In this document: positions 26,136 through 35,465 of the stretch, one piece after another
How the letters are laid out: each line of letters starts with the position of its first letter
Position numbering within the stretch: position 1 is the stretch's first letter
The notes under the pieces: generated by a model
Told to the model about the DNA's origin: nothing
The model's database searches: none
What the model saw: the letters and a program-made list of their open reading frames with translations, nothing else
Translations under genes and position numbers: made by a program
Source: Granulosicoccus sp.
Lineage (GTDB): Bacteria; Pseudomonadota; Gammaproteobacteria; Granulosicoccales; Granulosicoccaceae
DNA: 44,953 bases
Assembly: GCA_020627685.1 (NCBI GenBank)
Contig: JAHDGK010000040.1
Coordinates: 1-44,953, forward strand
Direction: 5' to 3'

Positions 26136-26627
26136 TTACCCGTTATAGGCCTGACTAACAGCGTAGCTATCTTCAAACCAGTTCCAGAGGACTACTTGCC
26201 CGTCGCGCACTTTCGCACGGAGAGCGAATGTGAAATCACCGATCTCTTTCCCGGATTTAGTGGTAATACCGTTCATGTTACCGAAGACGGCAACGGTATC
26301 GCCTGAGGCAAACGCATCTGTGTTTTCCCACTTAGTTGTTTGAAAATTTCCGCCAAAAATCCCGAGAAATTTGAAGATTTCTTCCTTACCCTCCCACGGC
26401 CCAATCCAAGGTATTGATTTATCCCCTTCATTATGCCAAACCATATCGTCTGCCATCATAGAAGACATTTTCTCCATGTCTCCACTTCCCATCGCCCCCA
26501 TAAAACCCATGACGGTATCGAATGTAGCCTGACTTGTTTCATCCATCTCGGAAGCCGCCGCATGCTGACTAAGAGTCAGTGCCAGGGCTGCGCCAATCGA
26601 TGTTTTTAAAACCGTACGTCTTTGCAT
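26136..26627 (-). CDS. Exported NTF2/SnoaL-like protein
   Basis: This 163-residue protein opens with MQRRTVLKTSIGAALALTLS, a signal peptide with a twin-arginine-like RR, cleaved near HAAAS. The mature part is a single NTF2/SnoaL-like cone: FDTVMGFMGAMGSGDMEKMS, MMADDMVWHNEGDKSIPWIG, KEEIFKFLGIFG and a final FALRAKVRDGQVVLWNWFED. Such folds serve as enzymes (ketosteroid isomerase, cyclases) or as ligand-binding proteins. It follows another NTF2-like gene after 37 bases. The SD is GGAGAG. The substrate is unknown. Confidence 0.78.
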   Translation of the reverse strand: MQRRTVLKTSIGAALALTLSQHAAASEMDETSQATFDTVMGFMGAMGSGDMEKMSSMMADDMVWHNEGDKSIPWIGPWEGKEEIFKFLGIFGGNFQTTKWENTDAFASGDTVAVFGNMNGITTKSGKEIGDFTFALRAKVRDGQVVLWNWFEDSYAVSQAYNG

Positions 26628-26664
26628 AATGCTCTCCTAAAATTGAGTTTACTATCGATGTGGA

Positions 26665-27147
26665 CTATTTAGCGCTTAGCTGCTGTAAGGCGCCGGCCCA
26701 GTCTTCAACATGATAGGTTTGAACAATTTTTCCATTCTCAACCGTGTGGATATCGATGGTTAAAATATCAAAGCTCTTACCGTTTCCATCGACACCGAAC
26801 AAAGGACCTTTCGGCGTACCCGAAGCACGACTGCGCACAACAACGGTGTTGCCTTCCTGGATCATCTCTTGAACGTCCCATTTCAAATCAGGCATTAGTT
26901 TGGCGAAAAACCCGCTTACCTGACCGGTGAAAGCTTCTTTAGATTTGTTCTCTCCAGAGTAGTCACCGATACTTTGCCAATCATCCGAAGTCGCAGCTTT
27001 GAATGCCTGTGCTTGTTCCTCTGAAGCGGGATTACTTAAAAAATCATAGAAAGTTTGTACGACAGCTTTGTCGTCCGCATTAGCATTCCAGGAAACGAGT
27101 CCCACAAGAACTATCGCTACGGGTAATAAAATTTTCAGTTTTTTCAT
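26665..27147 (-). CDS. Exported SnoaL-like/ester-cyclase family protein
   Basis: This 160-residue protein starts at ATG 27147 with AGGTGG upstream; a longer frame to 27189 is not needed. Residues 1-24 (KKLKILLPVAIVLVGLVSW, then NANA) are a signal peptide. The remainder reads as a SnoaL-like polyketide-cyclase/ester-cyclase fold: VVQTFYDFLSNP, FFAKLMPDLKWDVQEMIQEG, VVVRSRASGTPKGPLFGVDG and VENGKIVQTYHVEDW. It is the first gene of a three-gene run and is divergent from a LysR regulator. Function unknown; an exported location is unusual for this mostly cytoplasmic fold. Confidence 0.78.
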   Translation of the reverse strand: MKKLKILLPVAIVLVGLVSWNANADDKAVVQTFYDFLSNPASEEQAQAFKAATSDDWQSIGDYSGENKSKEAFTGQVSGFFAKLMPDLKWDVQEMIQEGNTVVVRSRASGTPKGPLFGVDGNGKSFDILTIDIHTVENGKIVQTYHVEDWAGALQQLSAK

Positions 27148-27278
27148 CTGGATTCCACCTAAAAAGTCGACACATTTTTTGCGTGACACAGACCACGCCT
27201 TGTTTACAAATGCTAAGGGAATCTTTATTTGATGATAAGATGGTTTAAATGATTTTTATTGTTCGGATAATTTGACTA

Positions 27279-28163
27279 ATGATCGATGAATTACGGCAAA
27301 TCGCAATTTTTGCCAAAACCATTGAACACGGTTCGTTCAGGGCTACAGCTCAGGCGCTACGCCTCTCGCCCTCAGTGGTCAGCCATCATGTCGCACAACT
27401 TGAACAACGACTCGGCACGGCACTGCTTTACCGAACAACAAGAAAATTATCACTGACACCAGACGGCGAACGGCTGCTCAATGCGGCACAGGCCATGATA
27501 GAGGCCGCTGAAGCAGGCATTCAGGACATCACCAACAAAACAGAACAACCAACGGGTGTATTGCGCCTTACCGTGCCGGCCATCATGGCCAACTCCCCTA
27601 TTACCGGCCAGTTCGCTCGCTTCGCCCTCACCTATCCCGAAGTGCGCATAACCCTGGACTATTCAGATTTACGACGCGAGTTAATTGAAGACGGTTTCGA
27701 TGTTGCCATTAGTATCGGCGGCCTAAAGGACAGTTCATTCAAAGCGAAAAAACTGATGGAAATTCAGCGCAAACTCGTCGCCGCTCCTGCTTACTTAGCA
27801 GCGCAGAAAAAAGTGAAGTCTCCCAAAGATCTTGACGGATGGGATTGGCTGGAACTGGCCCCCGTCTGGAACATTAAGCCAATGTTCGTTCATGGAGAAA
27901 AGCGCGAAGTCGTATCAAATCGAAAGTCACAAATCAGTGTTAACAACGCGCAAGCGTTGTGTCAATTAGCGCGCGCAGGCGCCGGTTTGGCCTTGATACC
28001 AGACTTCCTCGTCGAACCGGATATAGAATCTGGAGAATTGATCAGCGTACTTGACGATTGGAGTCTGGAAGCACTTAATGTCTACGCGGTCTGGCCTGCA
28101 AACGTGCCCAAGGAAGGACTGATCATGCTGTTTCTTAAATTTTTAAATGACAATATCGACTGA
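27279..28163 (+). CDS. LysR-family transcriptional regulator
   Basis: This 294-residue protein has the LysR winged helix-turn-helix at the N-terminus (FRATAQALRLSPSVVSHHVA, then LEQRLGTALLYRTTRKLSLT) and a substrate-binding domain with LRLTVPAIMANSPITGQFA and FDVAISIGGL. The C-terminus resembles the CrgA/AaeR-like subgroup. It is divergent, with 131 bases between, from the operon of three small exported proteins, which it probably controls. Confidence 0.9.
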   Translation: MIDELRQIAIFAKTIEHGSFRATAQALRLSPSVVSHHVAQLEQRLGTALLYRTTRKLSLTPDGERLLNAAQAMIEAAEAGIQDITNKTEQPTGVLRLTVPAIMANSPITGQFARFALTYPEVRITLDYSDLRRELIEDGFDVAISIGGLKDSSFKAKKLMEIQRKLVAAPAYLAAQKKVKSPKDLDGWDWLELAPVWNIKPMFVHGEKREVVSNRKSQISVNNAQALCQLARAGAGLALIPDFLVEPDIESGELISVLDDWSLEALNVYAVWPANVPKEGLIMLFLKFLNDNID

Positions 28164-28194
28164 CACCGTTTTATTCAGCGGGTCGTTAAAATCT

Positions 28195-28219
28195 GATGTG
28201 ACCAACTGATGGCCACATC
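28195..28219. terminator. Possible hairpin between convergent genes
   Basis: GATGTGACC (28195-28203) and GGCCACATC (28211-28219) form a 9-position stem with one mismatch and a 7-base loop. It lies between the convergent LysR and siderophore-interacting-protein genes, where a bidirectional terminator is expected. No long T-run follows on either side. Confidence 0.4.
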
Positions 28220-28249
28220 GTCATTCATAATACTAACCCATTACGCAGC

Positions 28250-29065
28250 TTAACCTCCAGCACGTTTCAACTTCTGATGTTCGTCCTCAATCAAACCGAT
28301 TTTCCAATAGCCGGACAGGTAAACATCTTCTTTGTGAAGCTTTTTTTCCTGAAACAGAAAAGCACGTAAACCCCGAACAACCCCAGATTCACCCGCAATA
28401 CAAGTCTGCACCCGCCCTTCCGGCCAGCTTAGGTTCCGGATAAACGGTTCTTGTAGCGTAGATGAACTGTCAGGATTCGAATTCACCAACCAATGCATTG
28501 CAATTCCTTCCGGTGCATTAATCGTCTGTCTATCTTCCTCAGATGGAACTTCGAACACAGCAACCCCTTTTGCATCCCGTGGCATGGCCTCAAGCGTGGC
28601 AGCCACTACAGGTATTGCTGAGGGGTCTGCGGCCAATAGATACCAATCCGCATCAAATCGGGTGACTTTCGGCGCACTGGGACCTGCAAAACCCAAGAAG
28701 TGACCCGGCTCAGCATTTATAGCCCAAGATGATGCAGGACCATTATCTCCGTGAGCGACAAAATCGATATCAAGCTCTAAAACGTCTGCCCTAAAATTTC
28801 TTACCGTATAGGTTCTTCGAACGGGTGCAGGACCACTGGATAGCCGTGCTGCGAAGCTATCCATACTTTCTCGATCATCGGGAAACATAAGCTTGCAATT
28901 TCCACCCTCACGCCCTTGAGGAAACCCCTCGAGCTCAGGGCCTGAAAAAGTGACACGAATCATATTCGGGGTTATGTACCAGGCTTTTTGTACAGTCAAC
29001 AAGCGAGGGGACGGGCGACCCGTGGCTTTTTTAATTGCCTGCTTTACTCCAGACCATGTACTCAT
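28250..29065 (-). CDS. Siderophore-interacting protein (FAD-dependent ferric reductase type)
   Basis: This 271-residue protein belongs to the SIP/ViuB-type flavoproteins that release iron from ferric siderophores in the cytoplasm. The FAD-binding part has RRTYTVRNF and LDIDFVAHGDNGPASSWA, followed by the phosphate/ligand region HFLGFAGPS. The C-terminal NAD(P)-like part has WYLLAADPSAIPVVAATLE and ends in SGYWKIGLIEDEHQK, a characteristic family tail. No TonB receptor or siderophore synthesis gene lies beside it, and no clear Fur box was found in the 135-base gap upstream. Confidence 0.9.
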   Translation of the reverse strand: MSTWSGVKQAIKKATGRPSPRLLTVQKAWYITPNMIRVTFSGPELEGFPQGREGGNCKLMFPDDRESMDSFAARLSSGPAPVRRTYTVRNFRADVLELDIDFVAHGDNGPASSWAINAEPGHFLGFAGPSAPKVTRFDADWYLLAADPSAIPVVAATLEAMPRDAKGVAVFEVPSEEDRQTINAPEGIAMHWLVNSNPDSSSTLQEPFIRNLSWPEGRVQTCIAGESGVVRGLRAFLFQEKKLHKEDVYLSGYWKIGLIEDEHQKLKRAGG

Positions 29066-29151
29066 AGTATTGTTATCTTCTTAAAATTTAGAACTCCAAT
29101 GTAAGGAGTTTTAATCCAACCTCAAGCAACGAAGTACGAAAACTTAGCGCG

Positions 29152-29166
29152 AGAAAACAGTTTTCT
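29152..29166. repeat. Short perfect palindrome AGAAAAC-A-GTTTTCT
   Basis: Two 7-base arms with a single central base lie in the gap between the FadB-like gene end and the siderophore-interacting gene. A second inverted repeat, AACTCC (29092-29097) and GGAGTT (29105-29110), is nearby. The first could be an operator, the second a weak hairpin in the leader. No regulator is identified. Confidence 0.4.
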
Positions 29167-29200
29167 ACTTTATCCAACAATACGATAACAAAGAATAAAT

Positions 29201-31249
29201 TTAGACAATGGCAAGTGATTTGTCGGCACATTCGCGTAGATAAGGGCTGACTTTCCAGGCAACAGGATCCTCAACTGCCAGTGCCTCTAATTTATTAACA
29301 ATATTTTGAGCCCCTAAACAGTTTGCATAGTGCATTAAGCCACCACGCCAACGTGGAAATCCATAACCGGCAACAGTGACAATATCAACATCGCTTGCTG
29401 AATCAGCAATGCCTTCGCTAAGGATATCTGCGGCTTCGTTAATCATGGCAAGTACCAGACGTTCCTGAATGTCTGTACTGGAATACTCCACACGCTGAAC
29501 ATCGGCGAAACGTGCTTCCTCCAAAGCTAAGTCTGCGACGATAGGGTCTTCAACTTTGCCCCCGCCACCCGGATAGCGATACCAACCGGCACCCACTTTT
29601 TTTCCTAATTTGCCAAGCTCTACCATTCGGTCTGCAATAAGAACATAGCGTCTGTTGGGGTCTCTACTGGCATCTTGTCGCCGCCGATTTGCATGGGCAA
29701 TATCTAAACCAGATAGATCTTGAGCTTCATAGGGCCCCATAGGATATCCAAAATCAACCATTGCTTCGTCAATTTCCCACGGCGTCGAGCCTTCCAGTAA
29801 CACGGTATCGGCGGCTTCACGATAACGAGCAAGAATACGATTACCGATAAAACCATCGCATACTCCCGATATCACCGGAATCTTGCGCAATAGCTTGCCT
29901 AGAGAAAAACCAGTCGCAAGCGCAACATCGCTGGTTTTCTCAGCTTTCACAATTTCCAGCAGCTTCATAATGTGCGCGGGTGCGAAAAAGTGTAATCCGA
30001 TAACGCGAGCTTCTTCTTCGACGCTTCGTGCTATCTCATTAACATCAAGGTAGGAGGTATTTGTGGCTAGCACCGCATCGGCCGACATATAGTCGCTGAG
30101 CTTTTTAAAGATCGAAATCTTAACCTCCATACTTTCAAAGGCTGCTTCGATGGCGAACGTTGCCTTCGAGGCATCTTTATAGTCTTCACTAAAGGTGACT
30201 CTACTTCGACGATCAGCCGCTTCGCGATTGTCTATCAAGCCCCGATCCAGACTAGCCTCGATGATGCTGTCGACATTATTTTTTGCTTGATCGATAGTCT
30301 GTGCATTGGTTTCTAATAACGTCACGTTGATACCGGCACTGACCAATGCATAACAAATACTTGCCCCCATAGTACCGCCTCCGACGACAACCCCACACTC
30401 TAATGGTACGGAATCGGCCATGAGGGAGGCAGGCTTCTTAGCCGAACGCTCAGCGAAAAATATATGCCTCAAACTTTTTGCTTGAGAAGATGCACGTAGT
30501 TTTAGAAAGGTTTCTCTTTCCATCCGCATGGCATCGAAGAAATTCATGGATAAGCCAGCCGACATCACATCTATTGCATAAGAAGGCGCGTCTTGGTTAC
30601 GCAGTTTTTTCGATGAAACTCTGCGTGTCTGTTCGACTAGGGCTGGATCAAGCTCTGGCGCAGGGAGCTCCCATGTTGGCACACAACACTGAAGCTCTTC
30701 ACTGTTAACCATAAACGCAGCTTCAATGGGATCTTCCTCAATGGCATATATTAAACCCAGGGATTGCGCTTCCATGGCACTAAAAGGTTTGCCCGTGCTA
30801 ACAGCATTTAACGCAGCTTCCAAACCGATTAAGCGGGGCAATCGTTGTGTGCCACCTGCTCCCGGAATGACTCCCAACATAACTTCAGGAAAACCAATAA
30901 CCGCATCGGGTTTCAGTATTCTCATTCGGCACGCTAACGCTATTTCCGCCCCGCCACCCAGAGCTATACCATTAATAGCTGCAATCCAAGGTACGAAACT
31001 CGTTTCTATCGCGTTCAACACATCAGGTAGATGTGGCTCAACAGGTACGGAATCGAACTCTCGGGTATCAGCGCCTGCGGCAAAAACTTGCCCGGCTCCG
31101 CTGAGAATTACACGATCGACTCGCTCCCTCTCCGCCAAACGGACGGCTTCCAGCAAACCTTGACGTATCGATACGCCAATAGCATTGACAGGAGGATTAC
31201 ATAGAGTGGCATACACTATGTTGTCTTCGATACGCGTCTTAACGCTCAT
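29201..31249 (-). CDS. Bifunctional enoyl-CoA hydratase/3-hydroxyacyl-CoA dehydrogenase (FadB/FadJ-like)
   Basis: This 682-residue protein joins an N-terminal crotonase (1-190) to a 3-hydroxyacyl-CoA dehydrogenase. The two catalytic Glu of the hydratase are visible, in IALGGGAEIALA (Glu102) and GFPEVMLGVIPGAGGTQRL (Glu122). The NAD motif VVVGGGTMGAS is at about 287-297, and HFFAPAHIMKLLEIV plus GFIGNRILARY mark the dehydrogenase core. It would hydrate and oxidise the C6 dicarboxylyl-CoA made after ring cleavage, toward beta-ketoadipyl-CoA. It lies directly downstream of boxR (75-base gap) in the same direction, which supports that role, but general fatty-acid oxidation is possible. Confidence 0.88.
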   Translation of the reverse strand: MSVKTRIEDNIVYATLCNPPVNAIGVSIRQGLLEAVRLAERERVDRVILSGAGQVFAAGADTREFDSVPVEPHLPDVLNAIETSFVPWIAAINGIALGGGAEIALACRMRILKPDAVIGFPEVMLGVIPGAGGTQRLPRLIGLEAALNAVSTGKPFSAMEAQSLGLIYAIEEDPIEAAFMVNSEELQCCVPTWELPAPELDPALVEQTRRVSSKKLRNQDAPSYAIDVMSAGLSMNFFDAMRMERETFLKLRASSQAKSLRHIFFAERSAKKPASLMADSVPLECGVVVGGGTMGASICYALVSAGINVTLLETNAQTIDQAKNNVDSIIEASLDRGLIDNREAADRRSRVTFSEDYKDASKATFAIEAAFESMEVKISIFKKLSDYMSADAVLATNTSYLDVNEIARSVEEEARVIGLHFFAPAHIMKLLEIVKAEKTSDVALATGFSLGKLLRKIPVISGVCDGFIGNRILARYREAADTVLLEGSTPWEIDEAMVDFGYPMGPYEAQDLSGLDIAHANRRRQDASRDPNRRYVLIADRMVELGKLGKKVGAGWYRYPGGGGKVEDPIVADLALEEARFADVQRVEYSSTDIQERLVLAMINEAADILSEGIADSASDVDIVTVAGYGFPRWRGGLMHYANCLGAQNIVNKLEALAVEDPVAWKVSPYLRECADKSLAIV

Positions 31250-31324
31250 AAATTATAATCAGCAGTTGTTGGGTATTGATTAGTGTTAGTGACAGAACAA
31301 TGCCTGCGTTACCCACACCTGAGA

Positions 31325-32239
31325 TTAAGTATTGGTGATAACTGCATTCGCATTTAACAACTCGAGTAATTCGGCATTACTGTTCGCAACAGTGCTACCG
31401 CTAGTGTTCAAATGATACTCCGCTCGAGAATAGAGCAATTCCCGATTTCGCAATATTTGCTTGAGCTGCTCCATGGCTTTCGGATTACCCGCCATAGGAC
31501 GTGTGTCACCTTGTGCACGTACACGCTCCATGTGTTCAGTAGGAGATGCCTGAATCCAAACTGTATGAAAACACGTCAATACCTGGGAAAAAGTATTCTC
31601 CTCTGACACGATCCCTCCTGCGACGGCAAGCACCAGCCGGCTATGGGACTCAACCACCGATTCCAACACTTCGGACTCTAACTGCCTGTAGCCTTCCTGC
31701 CCATACAATGCAATGATTTCGGATATAGGTATGCCCGCAGAGCGTTCAATTTCTGCGTTCAATTCGATGAACTTAAACCCAAGCTGATCCGCTAGTAATG
31801 CGCCAAGCGTGGATTTTCCGGCCCCTCTTAATCCGACAAGGCATATTCGTTCAGCCTTTTTCTCGCGACGTCTATTCGGGTCGAGTAAATGCTGAACTCG
31901 GTTTTTAGTGTCGTTATCGGCTTGTTTGAAGTTCGCTACTAAATGCGCTAACGCATCATCTTCAGAATCGTCACAAACCATGGCTTCCATGGGTTGATCA
32001 AATGCCAGCGAGATACGTTTTAATAAACCTATTGAAATATTACCTTCGCCACTCTCAAGCTGTGCAAGGTAACGCTGCGACACCCCTGATACTTCTGATA
32101 ATTCCCGACGGGAAAAACGGTGTGCTTTTCTCAGCCCCCTGACTCGATTACCCACTAACTGAATCAGCGCATGCACTGTCTCGTCTGTCGTGGCATCAGG
32201 TTCAGGACCTTTCAATTTTTTACTGCGAGCTTCAACCAT
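31325..32239 (-). CDS. boxR: BoxR, benzoyl-CoA-responsive regulator (HTH + shikimate kinase-like domain)
   Basis: This 304-residue protein has an XRE-type helix-turn-helix (GNRVRGLRKAHRFSRRELSE, then SGVSQRYLAQLESGEGNISI, about residues 30-87) joined to a shikimate-kinase-like domain with Walker A GLRGAGKST (136-144). This fusion is the hallmark of BoxR/BzdR, transcriptional regulators that sense benzoyl-CoA through the kinase-like domain. It follows the thioesterase gene after 27 bases in the box operon. The intact P-loop suggests nucleotide binding remains possible. I did not find the TGCA-N6-TGCA operator reported for Azoarcus in the boxC promoter, so the operator here may differ. Confidence 0.92.
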   Translation of the reverse strand: MVEARSKKLKGPEPDATTDETVHALIQLVGNRVRGLRKAHRFSRRELSEVSGVSQRYLAQLESGEGNISIGLLKRISLAFDQPMEAMVCDDSEDDALAHLVANFKQADNDTKNRVQHLLDPNRRREKKAERICLVGLRGAGKSTLGALLADQLGFKFIELNAEIERSAGIPISEIIALYGQEGYRQLESEVLESVVESHSRLVLAVAGGIVSEENTFSQVLTCFHTVWIQASPTEHMERVRAQGDTRPMAGNPKAMEQLKQILRNRELLYSRAEYHLNTSGSTVANSNAELLELLNANAVITNT

Positions 32240-32266
32240 ATTGAAATATTAAACGTAAGCCTTGCG

Positions 32267-32704
32267 CTATTGCTCTGGAGGAATGTGTGGTTTAACCGCC
32301 TCTCGGATATCTTGTGGTATTGCCTGTTTTTCGAACGTATCGGCCACCGTACAAACACTGACGGTACGTGTCGAAAAACAAAGTTGTTCGTTTTGAAGTC
32401 CGTCTACACGAAATGTAATTGACGTGTTACCTAGCCGAACAGGCCATACATGACACATTAACTTATGCCTGGGCGTGACAGGCTTTTTAAAATCCATTTC
32501 TAGCCTGACAAACGGCGTACCCACATTCCTATCAAGCTCCATTTGAAACCAACCATCACCCTCTAGTACCGATTCCCACCACGCATTGATAGCGTCCAAT
32601 GCAAAAGTGGGCAGCCGGCCGGTATAGGCGATTTTCGCAGGGTCGCAGTCTCCCCAGGAAACGCTAATGCAATGTACGAAAGTTTGACCCGTTCTGCTTT
32701 CCAT
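32267..32704 (-). CDS. Hotdog-fold acyl-CoA thioesterase
   Basis: This 145-residue protein is a 4-hydroxybenzoyl-CoA-thioesterase-like hotdog enzyme. VSWGDCDPAKIAYTGRLPTF carries the conserved Asp-Pro of the active-site loop; later comes FVRLEMDFKKPVTPRHKL. It probably releases free acid and CoA from benzoyl-CoA or dead-end CoA esters, relieving CoA depletion. ATG 32704 is preferred; a TTG at 32716 would put the SD AGGA too close. It lies between boxA and boxR on the same strand, a common place in box clusters. Confidence 0.85.
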   Translation of the reverse strand: MESRTGQTFVHCISVSWGDCDPAKIAYTGRLPTFALDAINAWWESVLEGDGWFQMELDRNVGTPFVRLEMDFKKPVTPRHKLMCHVWPVRLGNTSITFRVDGLQNEQLCFSTRTVSVCTVADTFEKQAIPQDIREAVKPHIPPEQ

Positions 32705-32718
32705 GGCCTTAGCCAATC

Positions 32719-33936
32719 CTAGTAGGTTTCAACATGGAATCGTCCTTCCTCCCGCATTACTGTTCGCAGCCCATGCCAGTCTCTACCCGCATCACTCGCA
32801 ATATCATGAAGCGCCGCTTCTACCCCCGCTTCCATTTCTTTCAACCCGCAGATATAAACATAGGTATTTGAATCAAGCAGAAGTTCGGTAACAACGGCGC
32901 TCTCACTACGCATCCTGTCCTGTACGTACTCTTTTTCCCTATCCGGTGAACGACTGTACACAAGGTGCTTTTGCATTAGAGCCGATGGTAACTTTTGCAG
33001 AGGACCGAAATAAGGAAGGCTATCCGGTGTACGGGCACCAAAGAACAGGGTCATGGCTTTTCCCTGATCACCGTATAAACGCTGCCGGGCCATAGTGAAC
33101 GATCGCATGGGTGCAGAGCCTGTACCCGTGCATATCATCAAAAGACGTGCAGCAGGATCATTGGGCATGAGAAACGTAGCGCCAAAGGGTCCAGTTACCT
33201 GTATGCGTTGGCCGATTTCCAAATCACATAAGTAGTTCGAACAGACTCCATCGCTTTCACGCTTAACCGTAAGAGAAACGTTATGATAACCCTCGCGTTC
33301 ACCATCTCTCGGACTGGAAACGGAATACAAACGAGGTAGATGCGCCTTACCATCAGAAGTAGTACCTGGAGCAATGATTCCGACTGACTGCCCTTCCAAT
33401 GCGGGAAAAGGCTTACCTTGAAAATCAATAACGATATGTCTTACGTCACTATCTGAGTCTTCGCTGGTTAAACGATAGTTGCCTTGAACAACTGCCTCAA
33501 CGGGATTGCCCAGGTTATAGAAATTGACCGTAGGCTTGGTTGCGGTTGCGGGTGCCACCGATTTGCCTCCCGCTCCACTATGGGCCTCAGCCAGCAGGGC
33601 TTGAATGGGATCGATGGTTTGATTATCTAAGGCCGCGTTGCCATCTTTCGAATCTGAAGCACCCTCGGCAATAACGACATCTTCTTCCTGCTCTGGCAAC
33701 TCATCCCACTCGTACTGATTTTCAAGTGAGTACGGCTGTGCAACCACTCTCCATTCATCAATGGAACCCGTTGGGCACACGGGAATACAATCCATGCAAA
33801 AATTACATTTTGAAGCATCCACCACGACATTGTTATCGTCATGTTCAATGGCTTGTATCGGACACGTATTTTCACACGTATAGCACCTGATACAGATTTC
33901 AGGATCAATCAAATGTTGTTTGGTTGGTGTTGTCAC
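32719..33936 (-). CDS. boxA: BoxA, reductase component of benzoyl-CoA 2,3-epoxidase
   Basis: This 405-residue protein has two 4Fe-4S clusters of ferredoxin type (Cys15, 18, 21, 25 and Cys44, 47, 50, 54), an acidic, Ala-rich linker to about residue 135, and a ferredoxin-NADP reductase module: FAD motif RLYSVSSP (202-209) and NADP-binding CTGTGSAP (269-276), ending in the aromatic ETY. It passes electrons from NADPH to BoxB, which epoxidises benzoyl-CoA with O2. The start is GTG 33936, seven bases after the boxB stop. It is adjacent to boxB and boxC as in known clusters. Confidence 0.95.
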   Translation of the reverse strand: MTTPTKQHLIDPEICIRCYTCENTCPIQAIEHDDNNVVVDASKCNFCMDCIPVCPTGSIDEWRVVAQPYSLENQYEWDELPEQEEDVVIAEGASDSKDGNAALDNQTIDPIQALLAEAHSGAGGKSVAPATATKPTVNFYNLGNPVEAVVQGNYRLTSEDSDSDVRHIVIDFQGKPFPALEGQSVGIIAPGTTSDGKAHLPRLYSVSSPRDGEREGYHNVSLTVKRESDGVCSNYLCDLEIGQRIQVTGPFGATFLMPNDPAARLLMICTGTGSAPMRSFTMARQRLYGDQGKAMTLFFGARTPDSLPYFGPLQKLPSALMQKHLVYSRSPDREKEYVQDRMRSESAVVTELLLDSNTYVYICGLKEMEAGVEAALHDIASDAGRDWHGLRTVMREEGRFHVETY

Positions 33937-33943
33937 AGGATGC

Positions 33944-35395
33944 TTACGCCATGTGTAGTTTTACGAACTCAAAGTCACCCGGTTTGTTATCTACACCCAC
34001 TTTTGGTGCGGATATCCAGCTGGCGTACTCCCCCACTTCATAACAAGGCACCATTAATGACTGGATATATTTGCCGTCATCTAATGTGGGTAACCACTGT
34101 GACACTTGGGAATCCCAGGCCGACTCGGAGATTATCTCACCCTCAGGGTTTGCTTTGATGGCAGAGAACACACCGATTTGCCGATGAAACGCCTCATGCG
34201 GTAACTTCAATGCGAAGTCTATCCCTGCTTTTTTGATCGCTTTGTTCCAACGGCCCAAGCCCCCTGAAGCATCTTTAACATAGTCGTCGCGAAGTCGCAT
34301 GTTAATTGCTGTCAGAGCAGGAACCTCCTGTTCAATAATTTTTCCATCGACCACGTTTTTAACATGGTAGGTATCACTCTTCAGCTCATGATCGTCATCG
34401 ATTCGCGTTTCCATATAGCGACCCTTAATGCCGCTGTTAAACGCATTAGCTGCATTTGTAGATACTTCCTGACCAAACAAGTCTAAAGACAGTGAATAAT
34501 GTAAGTTCAGCTTTTTCTGGATAGTGGGCAAATCGATAACACCTAGATCCCGAATGTTTCCGATATCGTTGGGGTCATCAATGCCGGCTTTGTTCATTGC
34601 CTCGCAGGTTGCTTGTATGACACGACCCACGCCGGTTTCCCCAACAAACATATGGTGGGCTTCTTCAGTCAACATAAATCGACAGGTTCGACTCAACGGG
34701 TCAAATCCAGACTGCGCGAGACTTTCTAGCTGCATCTTGCCGTCTCTATCCGTAAAGTAGGTAAACATGAAGAATGAAAGCCAGTCAGGCGTTTCTTCAT
34801 TAAACGCGCCGAGCATTCTGGGCGCTTCATCTGAACCTGAAGAGCGACGCAGTAAATCATCGGCTTCTTCACGTCCATCACGGCCGAAATACTTATGCAG
34901 CAAGTAAACCATGGACCATAGATGACGCCCCTCTTCGACATTGACTTGGAAAAGATTGCGAAGATCATAGAGCGATGGCGCCGTTAAACCCAGGAAGCGC
35001 TGCTGCTCGACCGAGCCAGGTTCCGTGTCGCCCTGTATTACGATTAGACGCTTCAGGAGATTGCGGTATTCACCCGGGACTTCTTGCCAAGCCAGGTCGC
35101 CTTTGTGTTCCCCACAGGGAATTCTTCGGTCTTCAACCTCCGGTGCGAGGAGAATGCCCCAGCGATAGTCAGGCATTTTTACATAGTCAAATTTAGCCCA
35201 GCCTTTAGGATCGACACTGACAGCTGTCCTTAAATAAACCATGGAGTCCTGGAAATTTTGAGGAATCAGTTTGTTCCACCAATCAATGTATCCAGGGTGC
35301 CATTTCTCGAGCGCCTTAAGCACTTTACGGTCGCTACTTAACCCAACATTGTTGGGTATTTGAGTGTCGTAACTTACGTTCATTGCGCCAGACAT
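33944..35395 (-). CDS. boxB: BoxB, oxygenase component of benzoyl-CoA 2,3-epoxidase
   Basis: This 483-residue protein is a di-iron oxygenase that converts benzoyl-CoA to 2,3-epoxybenzoyl-CoA. The metal-ligand pattern is complete: Glu125, Glu155-x2-His158 in VNVEEGRHLW, Asp216, and Glu245-x2-His248 in MLTEEAHHMF. From memory, this spacing equals that of the Azoarcus enzyme shifted by five residues. The start ATG 35395 has an excellent SD (AGGAGAG). It lies between boxC and boxA on the same strand. The expected length is about 470-480. Confidence 0.95.
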   Translation of the reverse strand: MSGAMNVSYDTQIPNNVGLSSDRKVLKALEKWHPGYIDWWNKLIPQNFQDSMVYLRTAVSVDPKGWAKFDYVKMPDYRWGILLAPEVEDRRIPCGEHKGDLAWQEVPGEYRNLLKRLIVIQGDTEPGSVEQQRFLGLTAPSLYDLRNLFQVNVEEGRHLWSMVYLLHKYFGRDGREEADDLLRRSSGSDEAPRMLGAFNEETPDWLSFFMFTYFTDRDGKMQLESLAQSGFDPLSRTCRFMLTEEAHHMFVGETGVGRVIQATCEAMNKAGIDDPNDIGNIRDLGVIDLPTIQKKLNLHYSLSLDLFGQEVSTNAANAFNSGIKGRYMETRIDDDHELKSDTYHVKNVVDGKIIEQEVPALTAINMRLRDDYVKDASGGLGRWNKAIKKAGIDFALKLPHEAFHRQIGVFSAIKANPEGEIISESAWDSQVSQWLPTLDDGKYIQSLMVPCYEVGEYASWISAPKVGVDNKPGDFEFVKLHMA

Positions 35396-35465
35396 AATTC
35401 TCTCCTATGAGGTGGAGCCGCGTTGTTACTACAAGCTTGGCATCCAAATAACAATTTTTTTAAAG

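Noticed and set aside
29066-29200. Fur box upstream of the siderophore-interacting protein
   Set aside because: GATAACAATA-like stretches are present, but no good match to the 19-base Fur consensus could be assembled.
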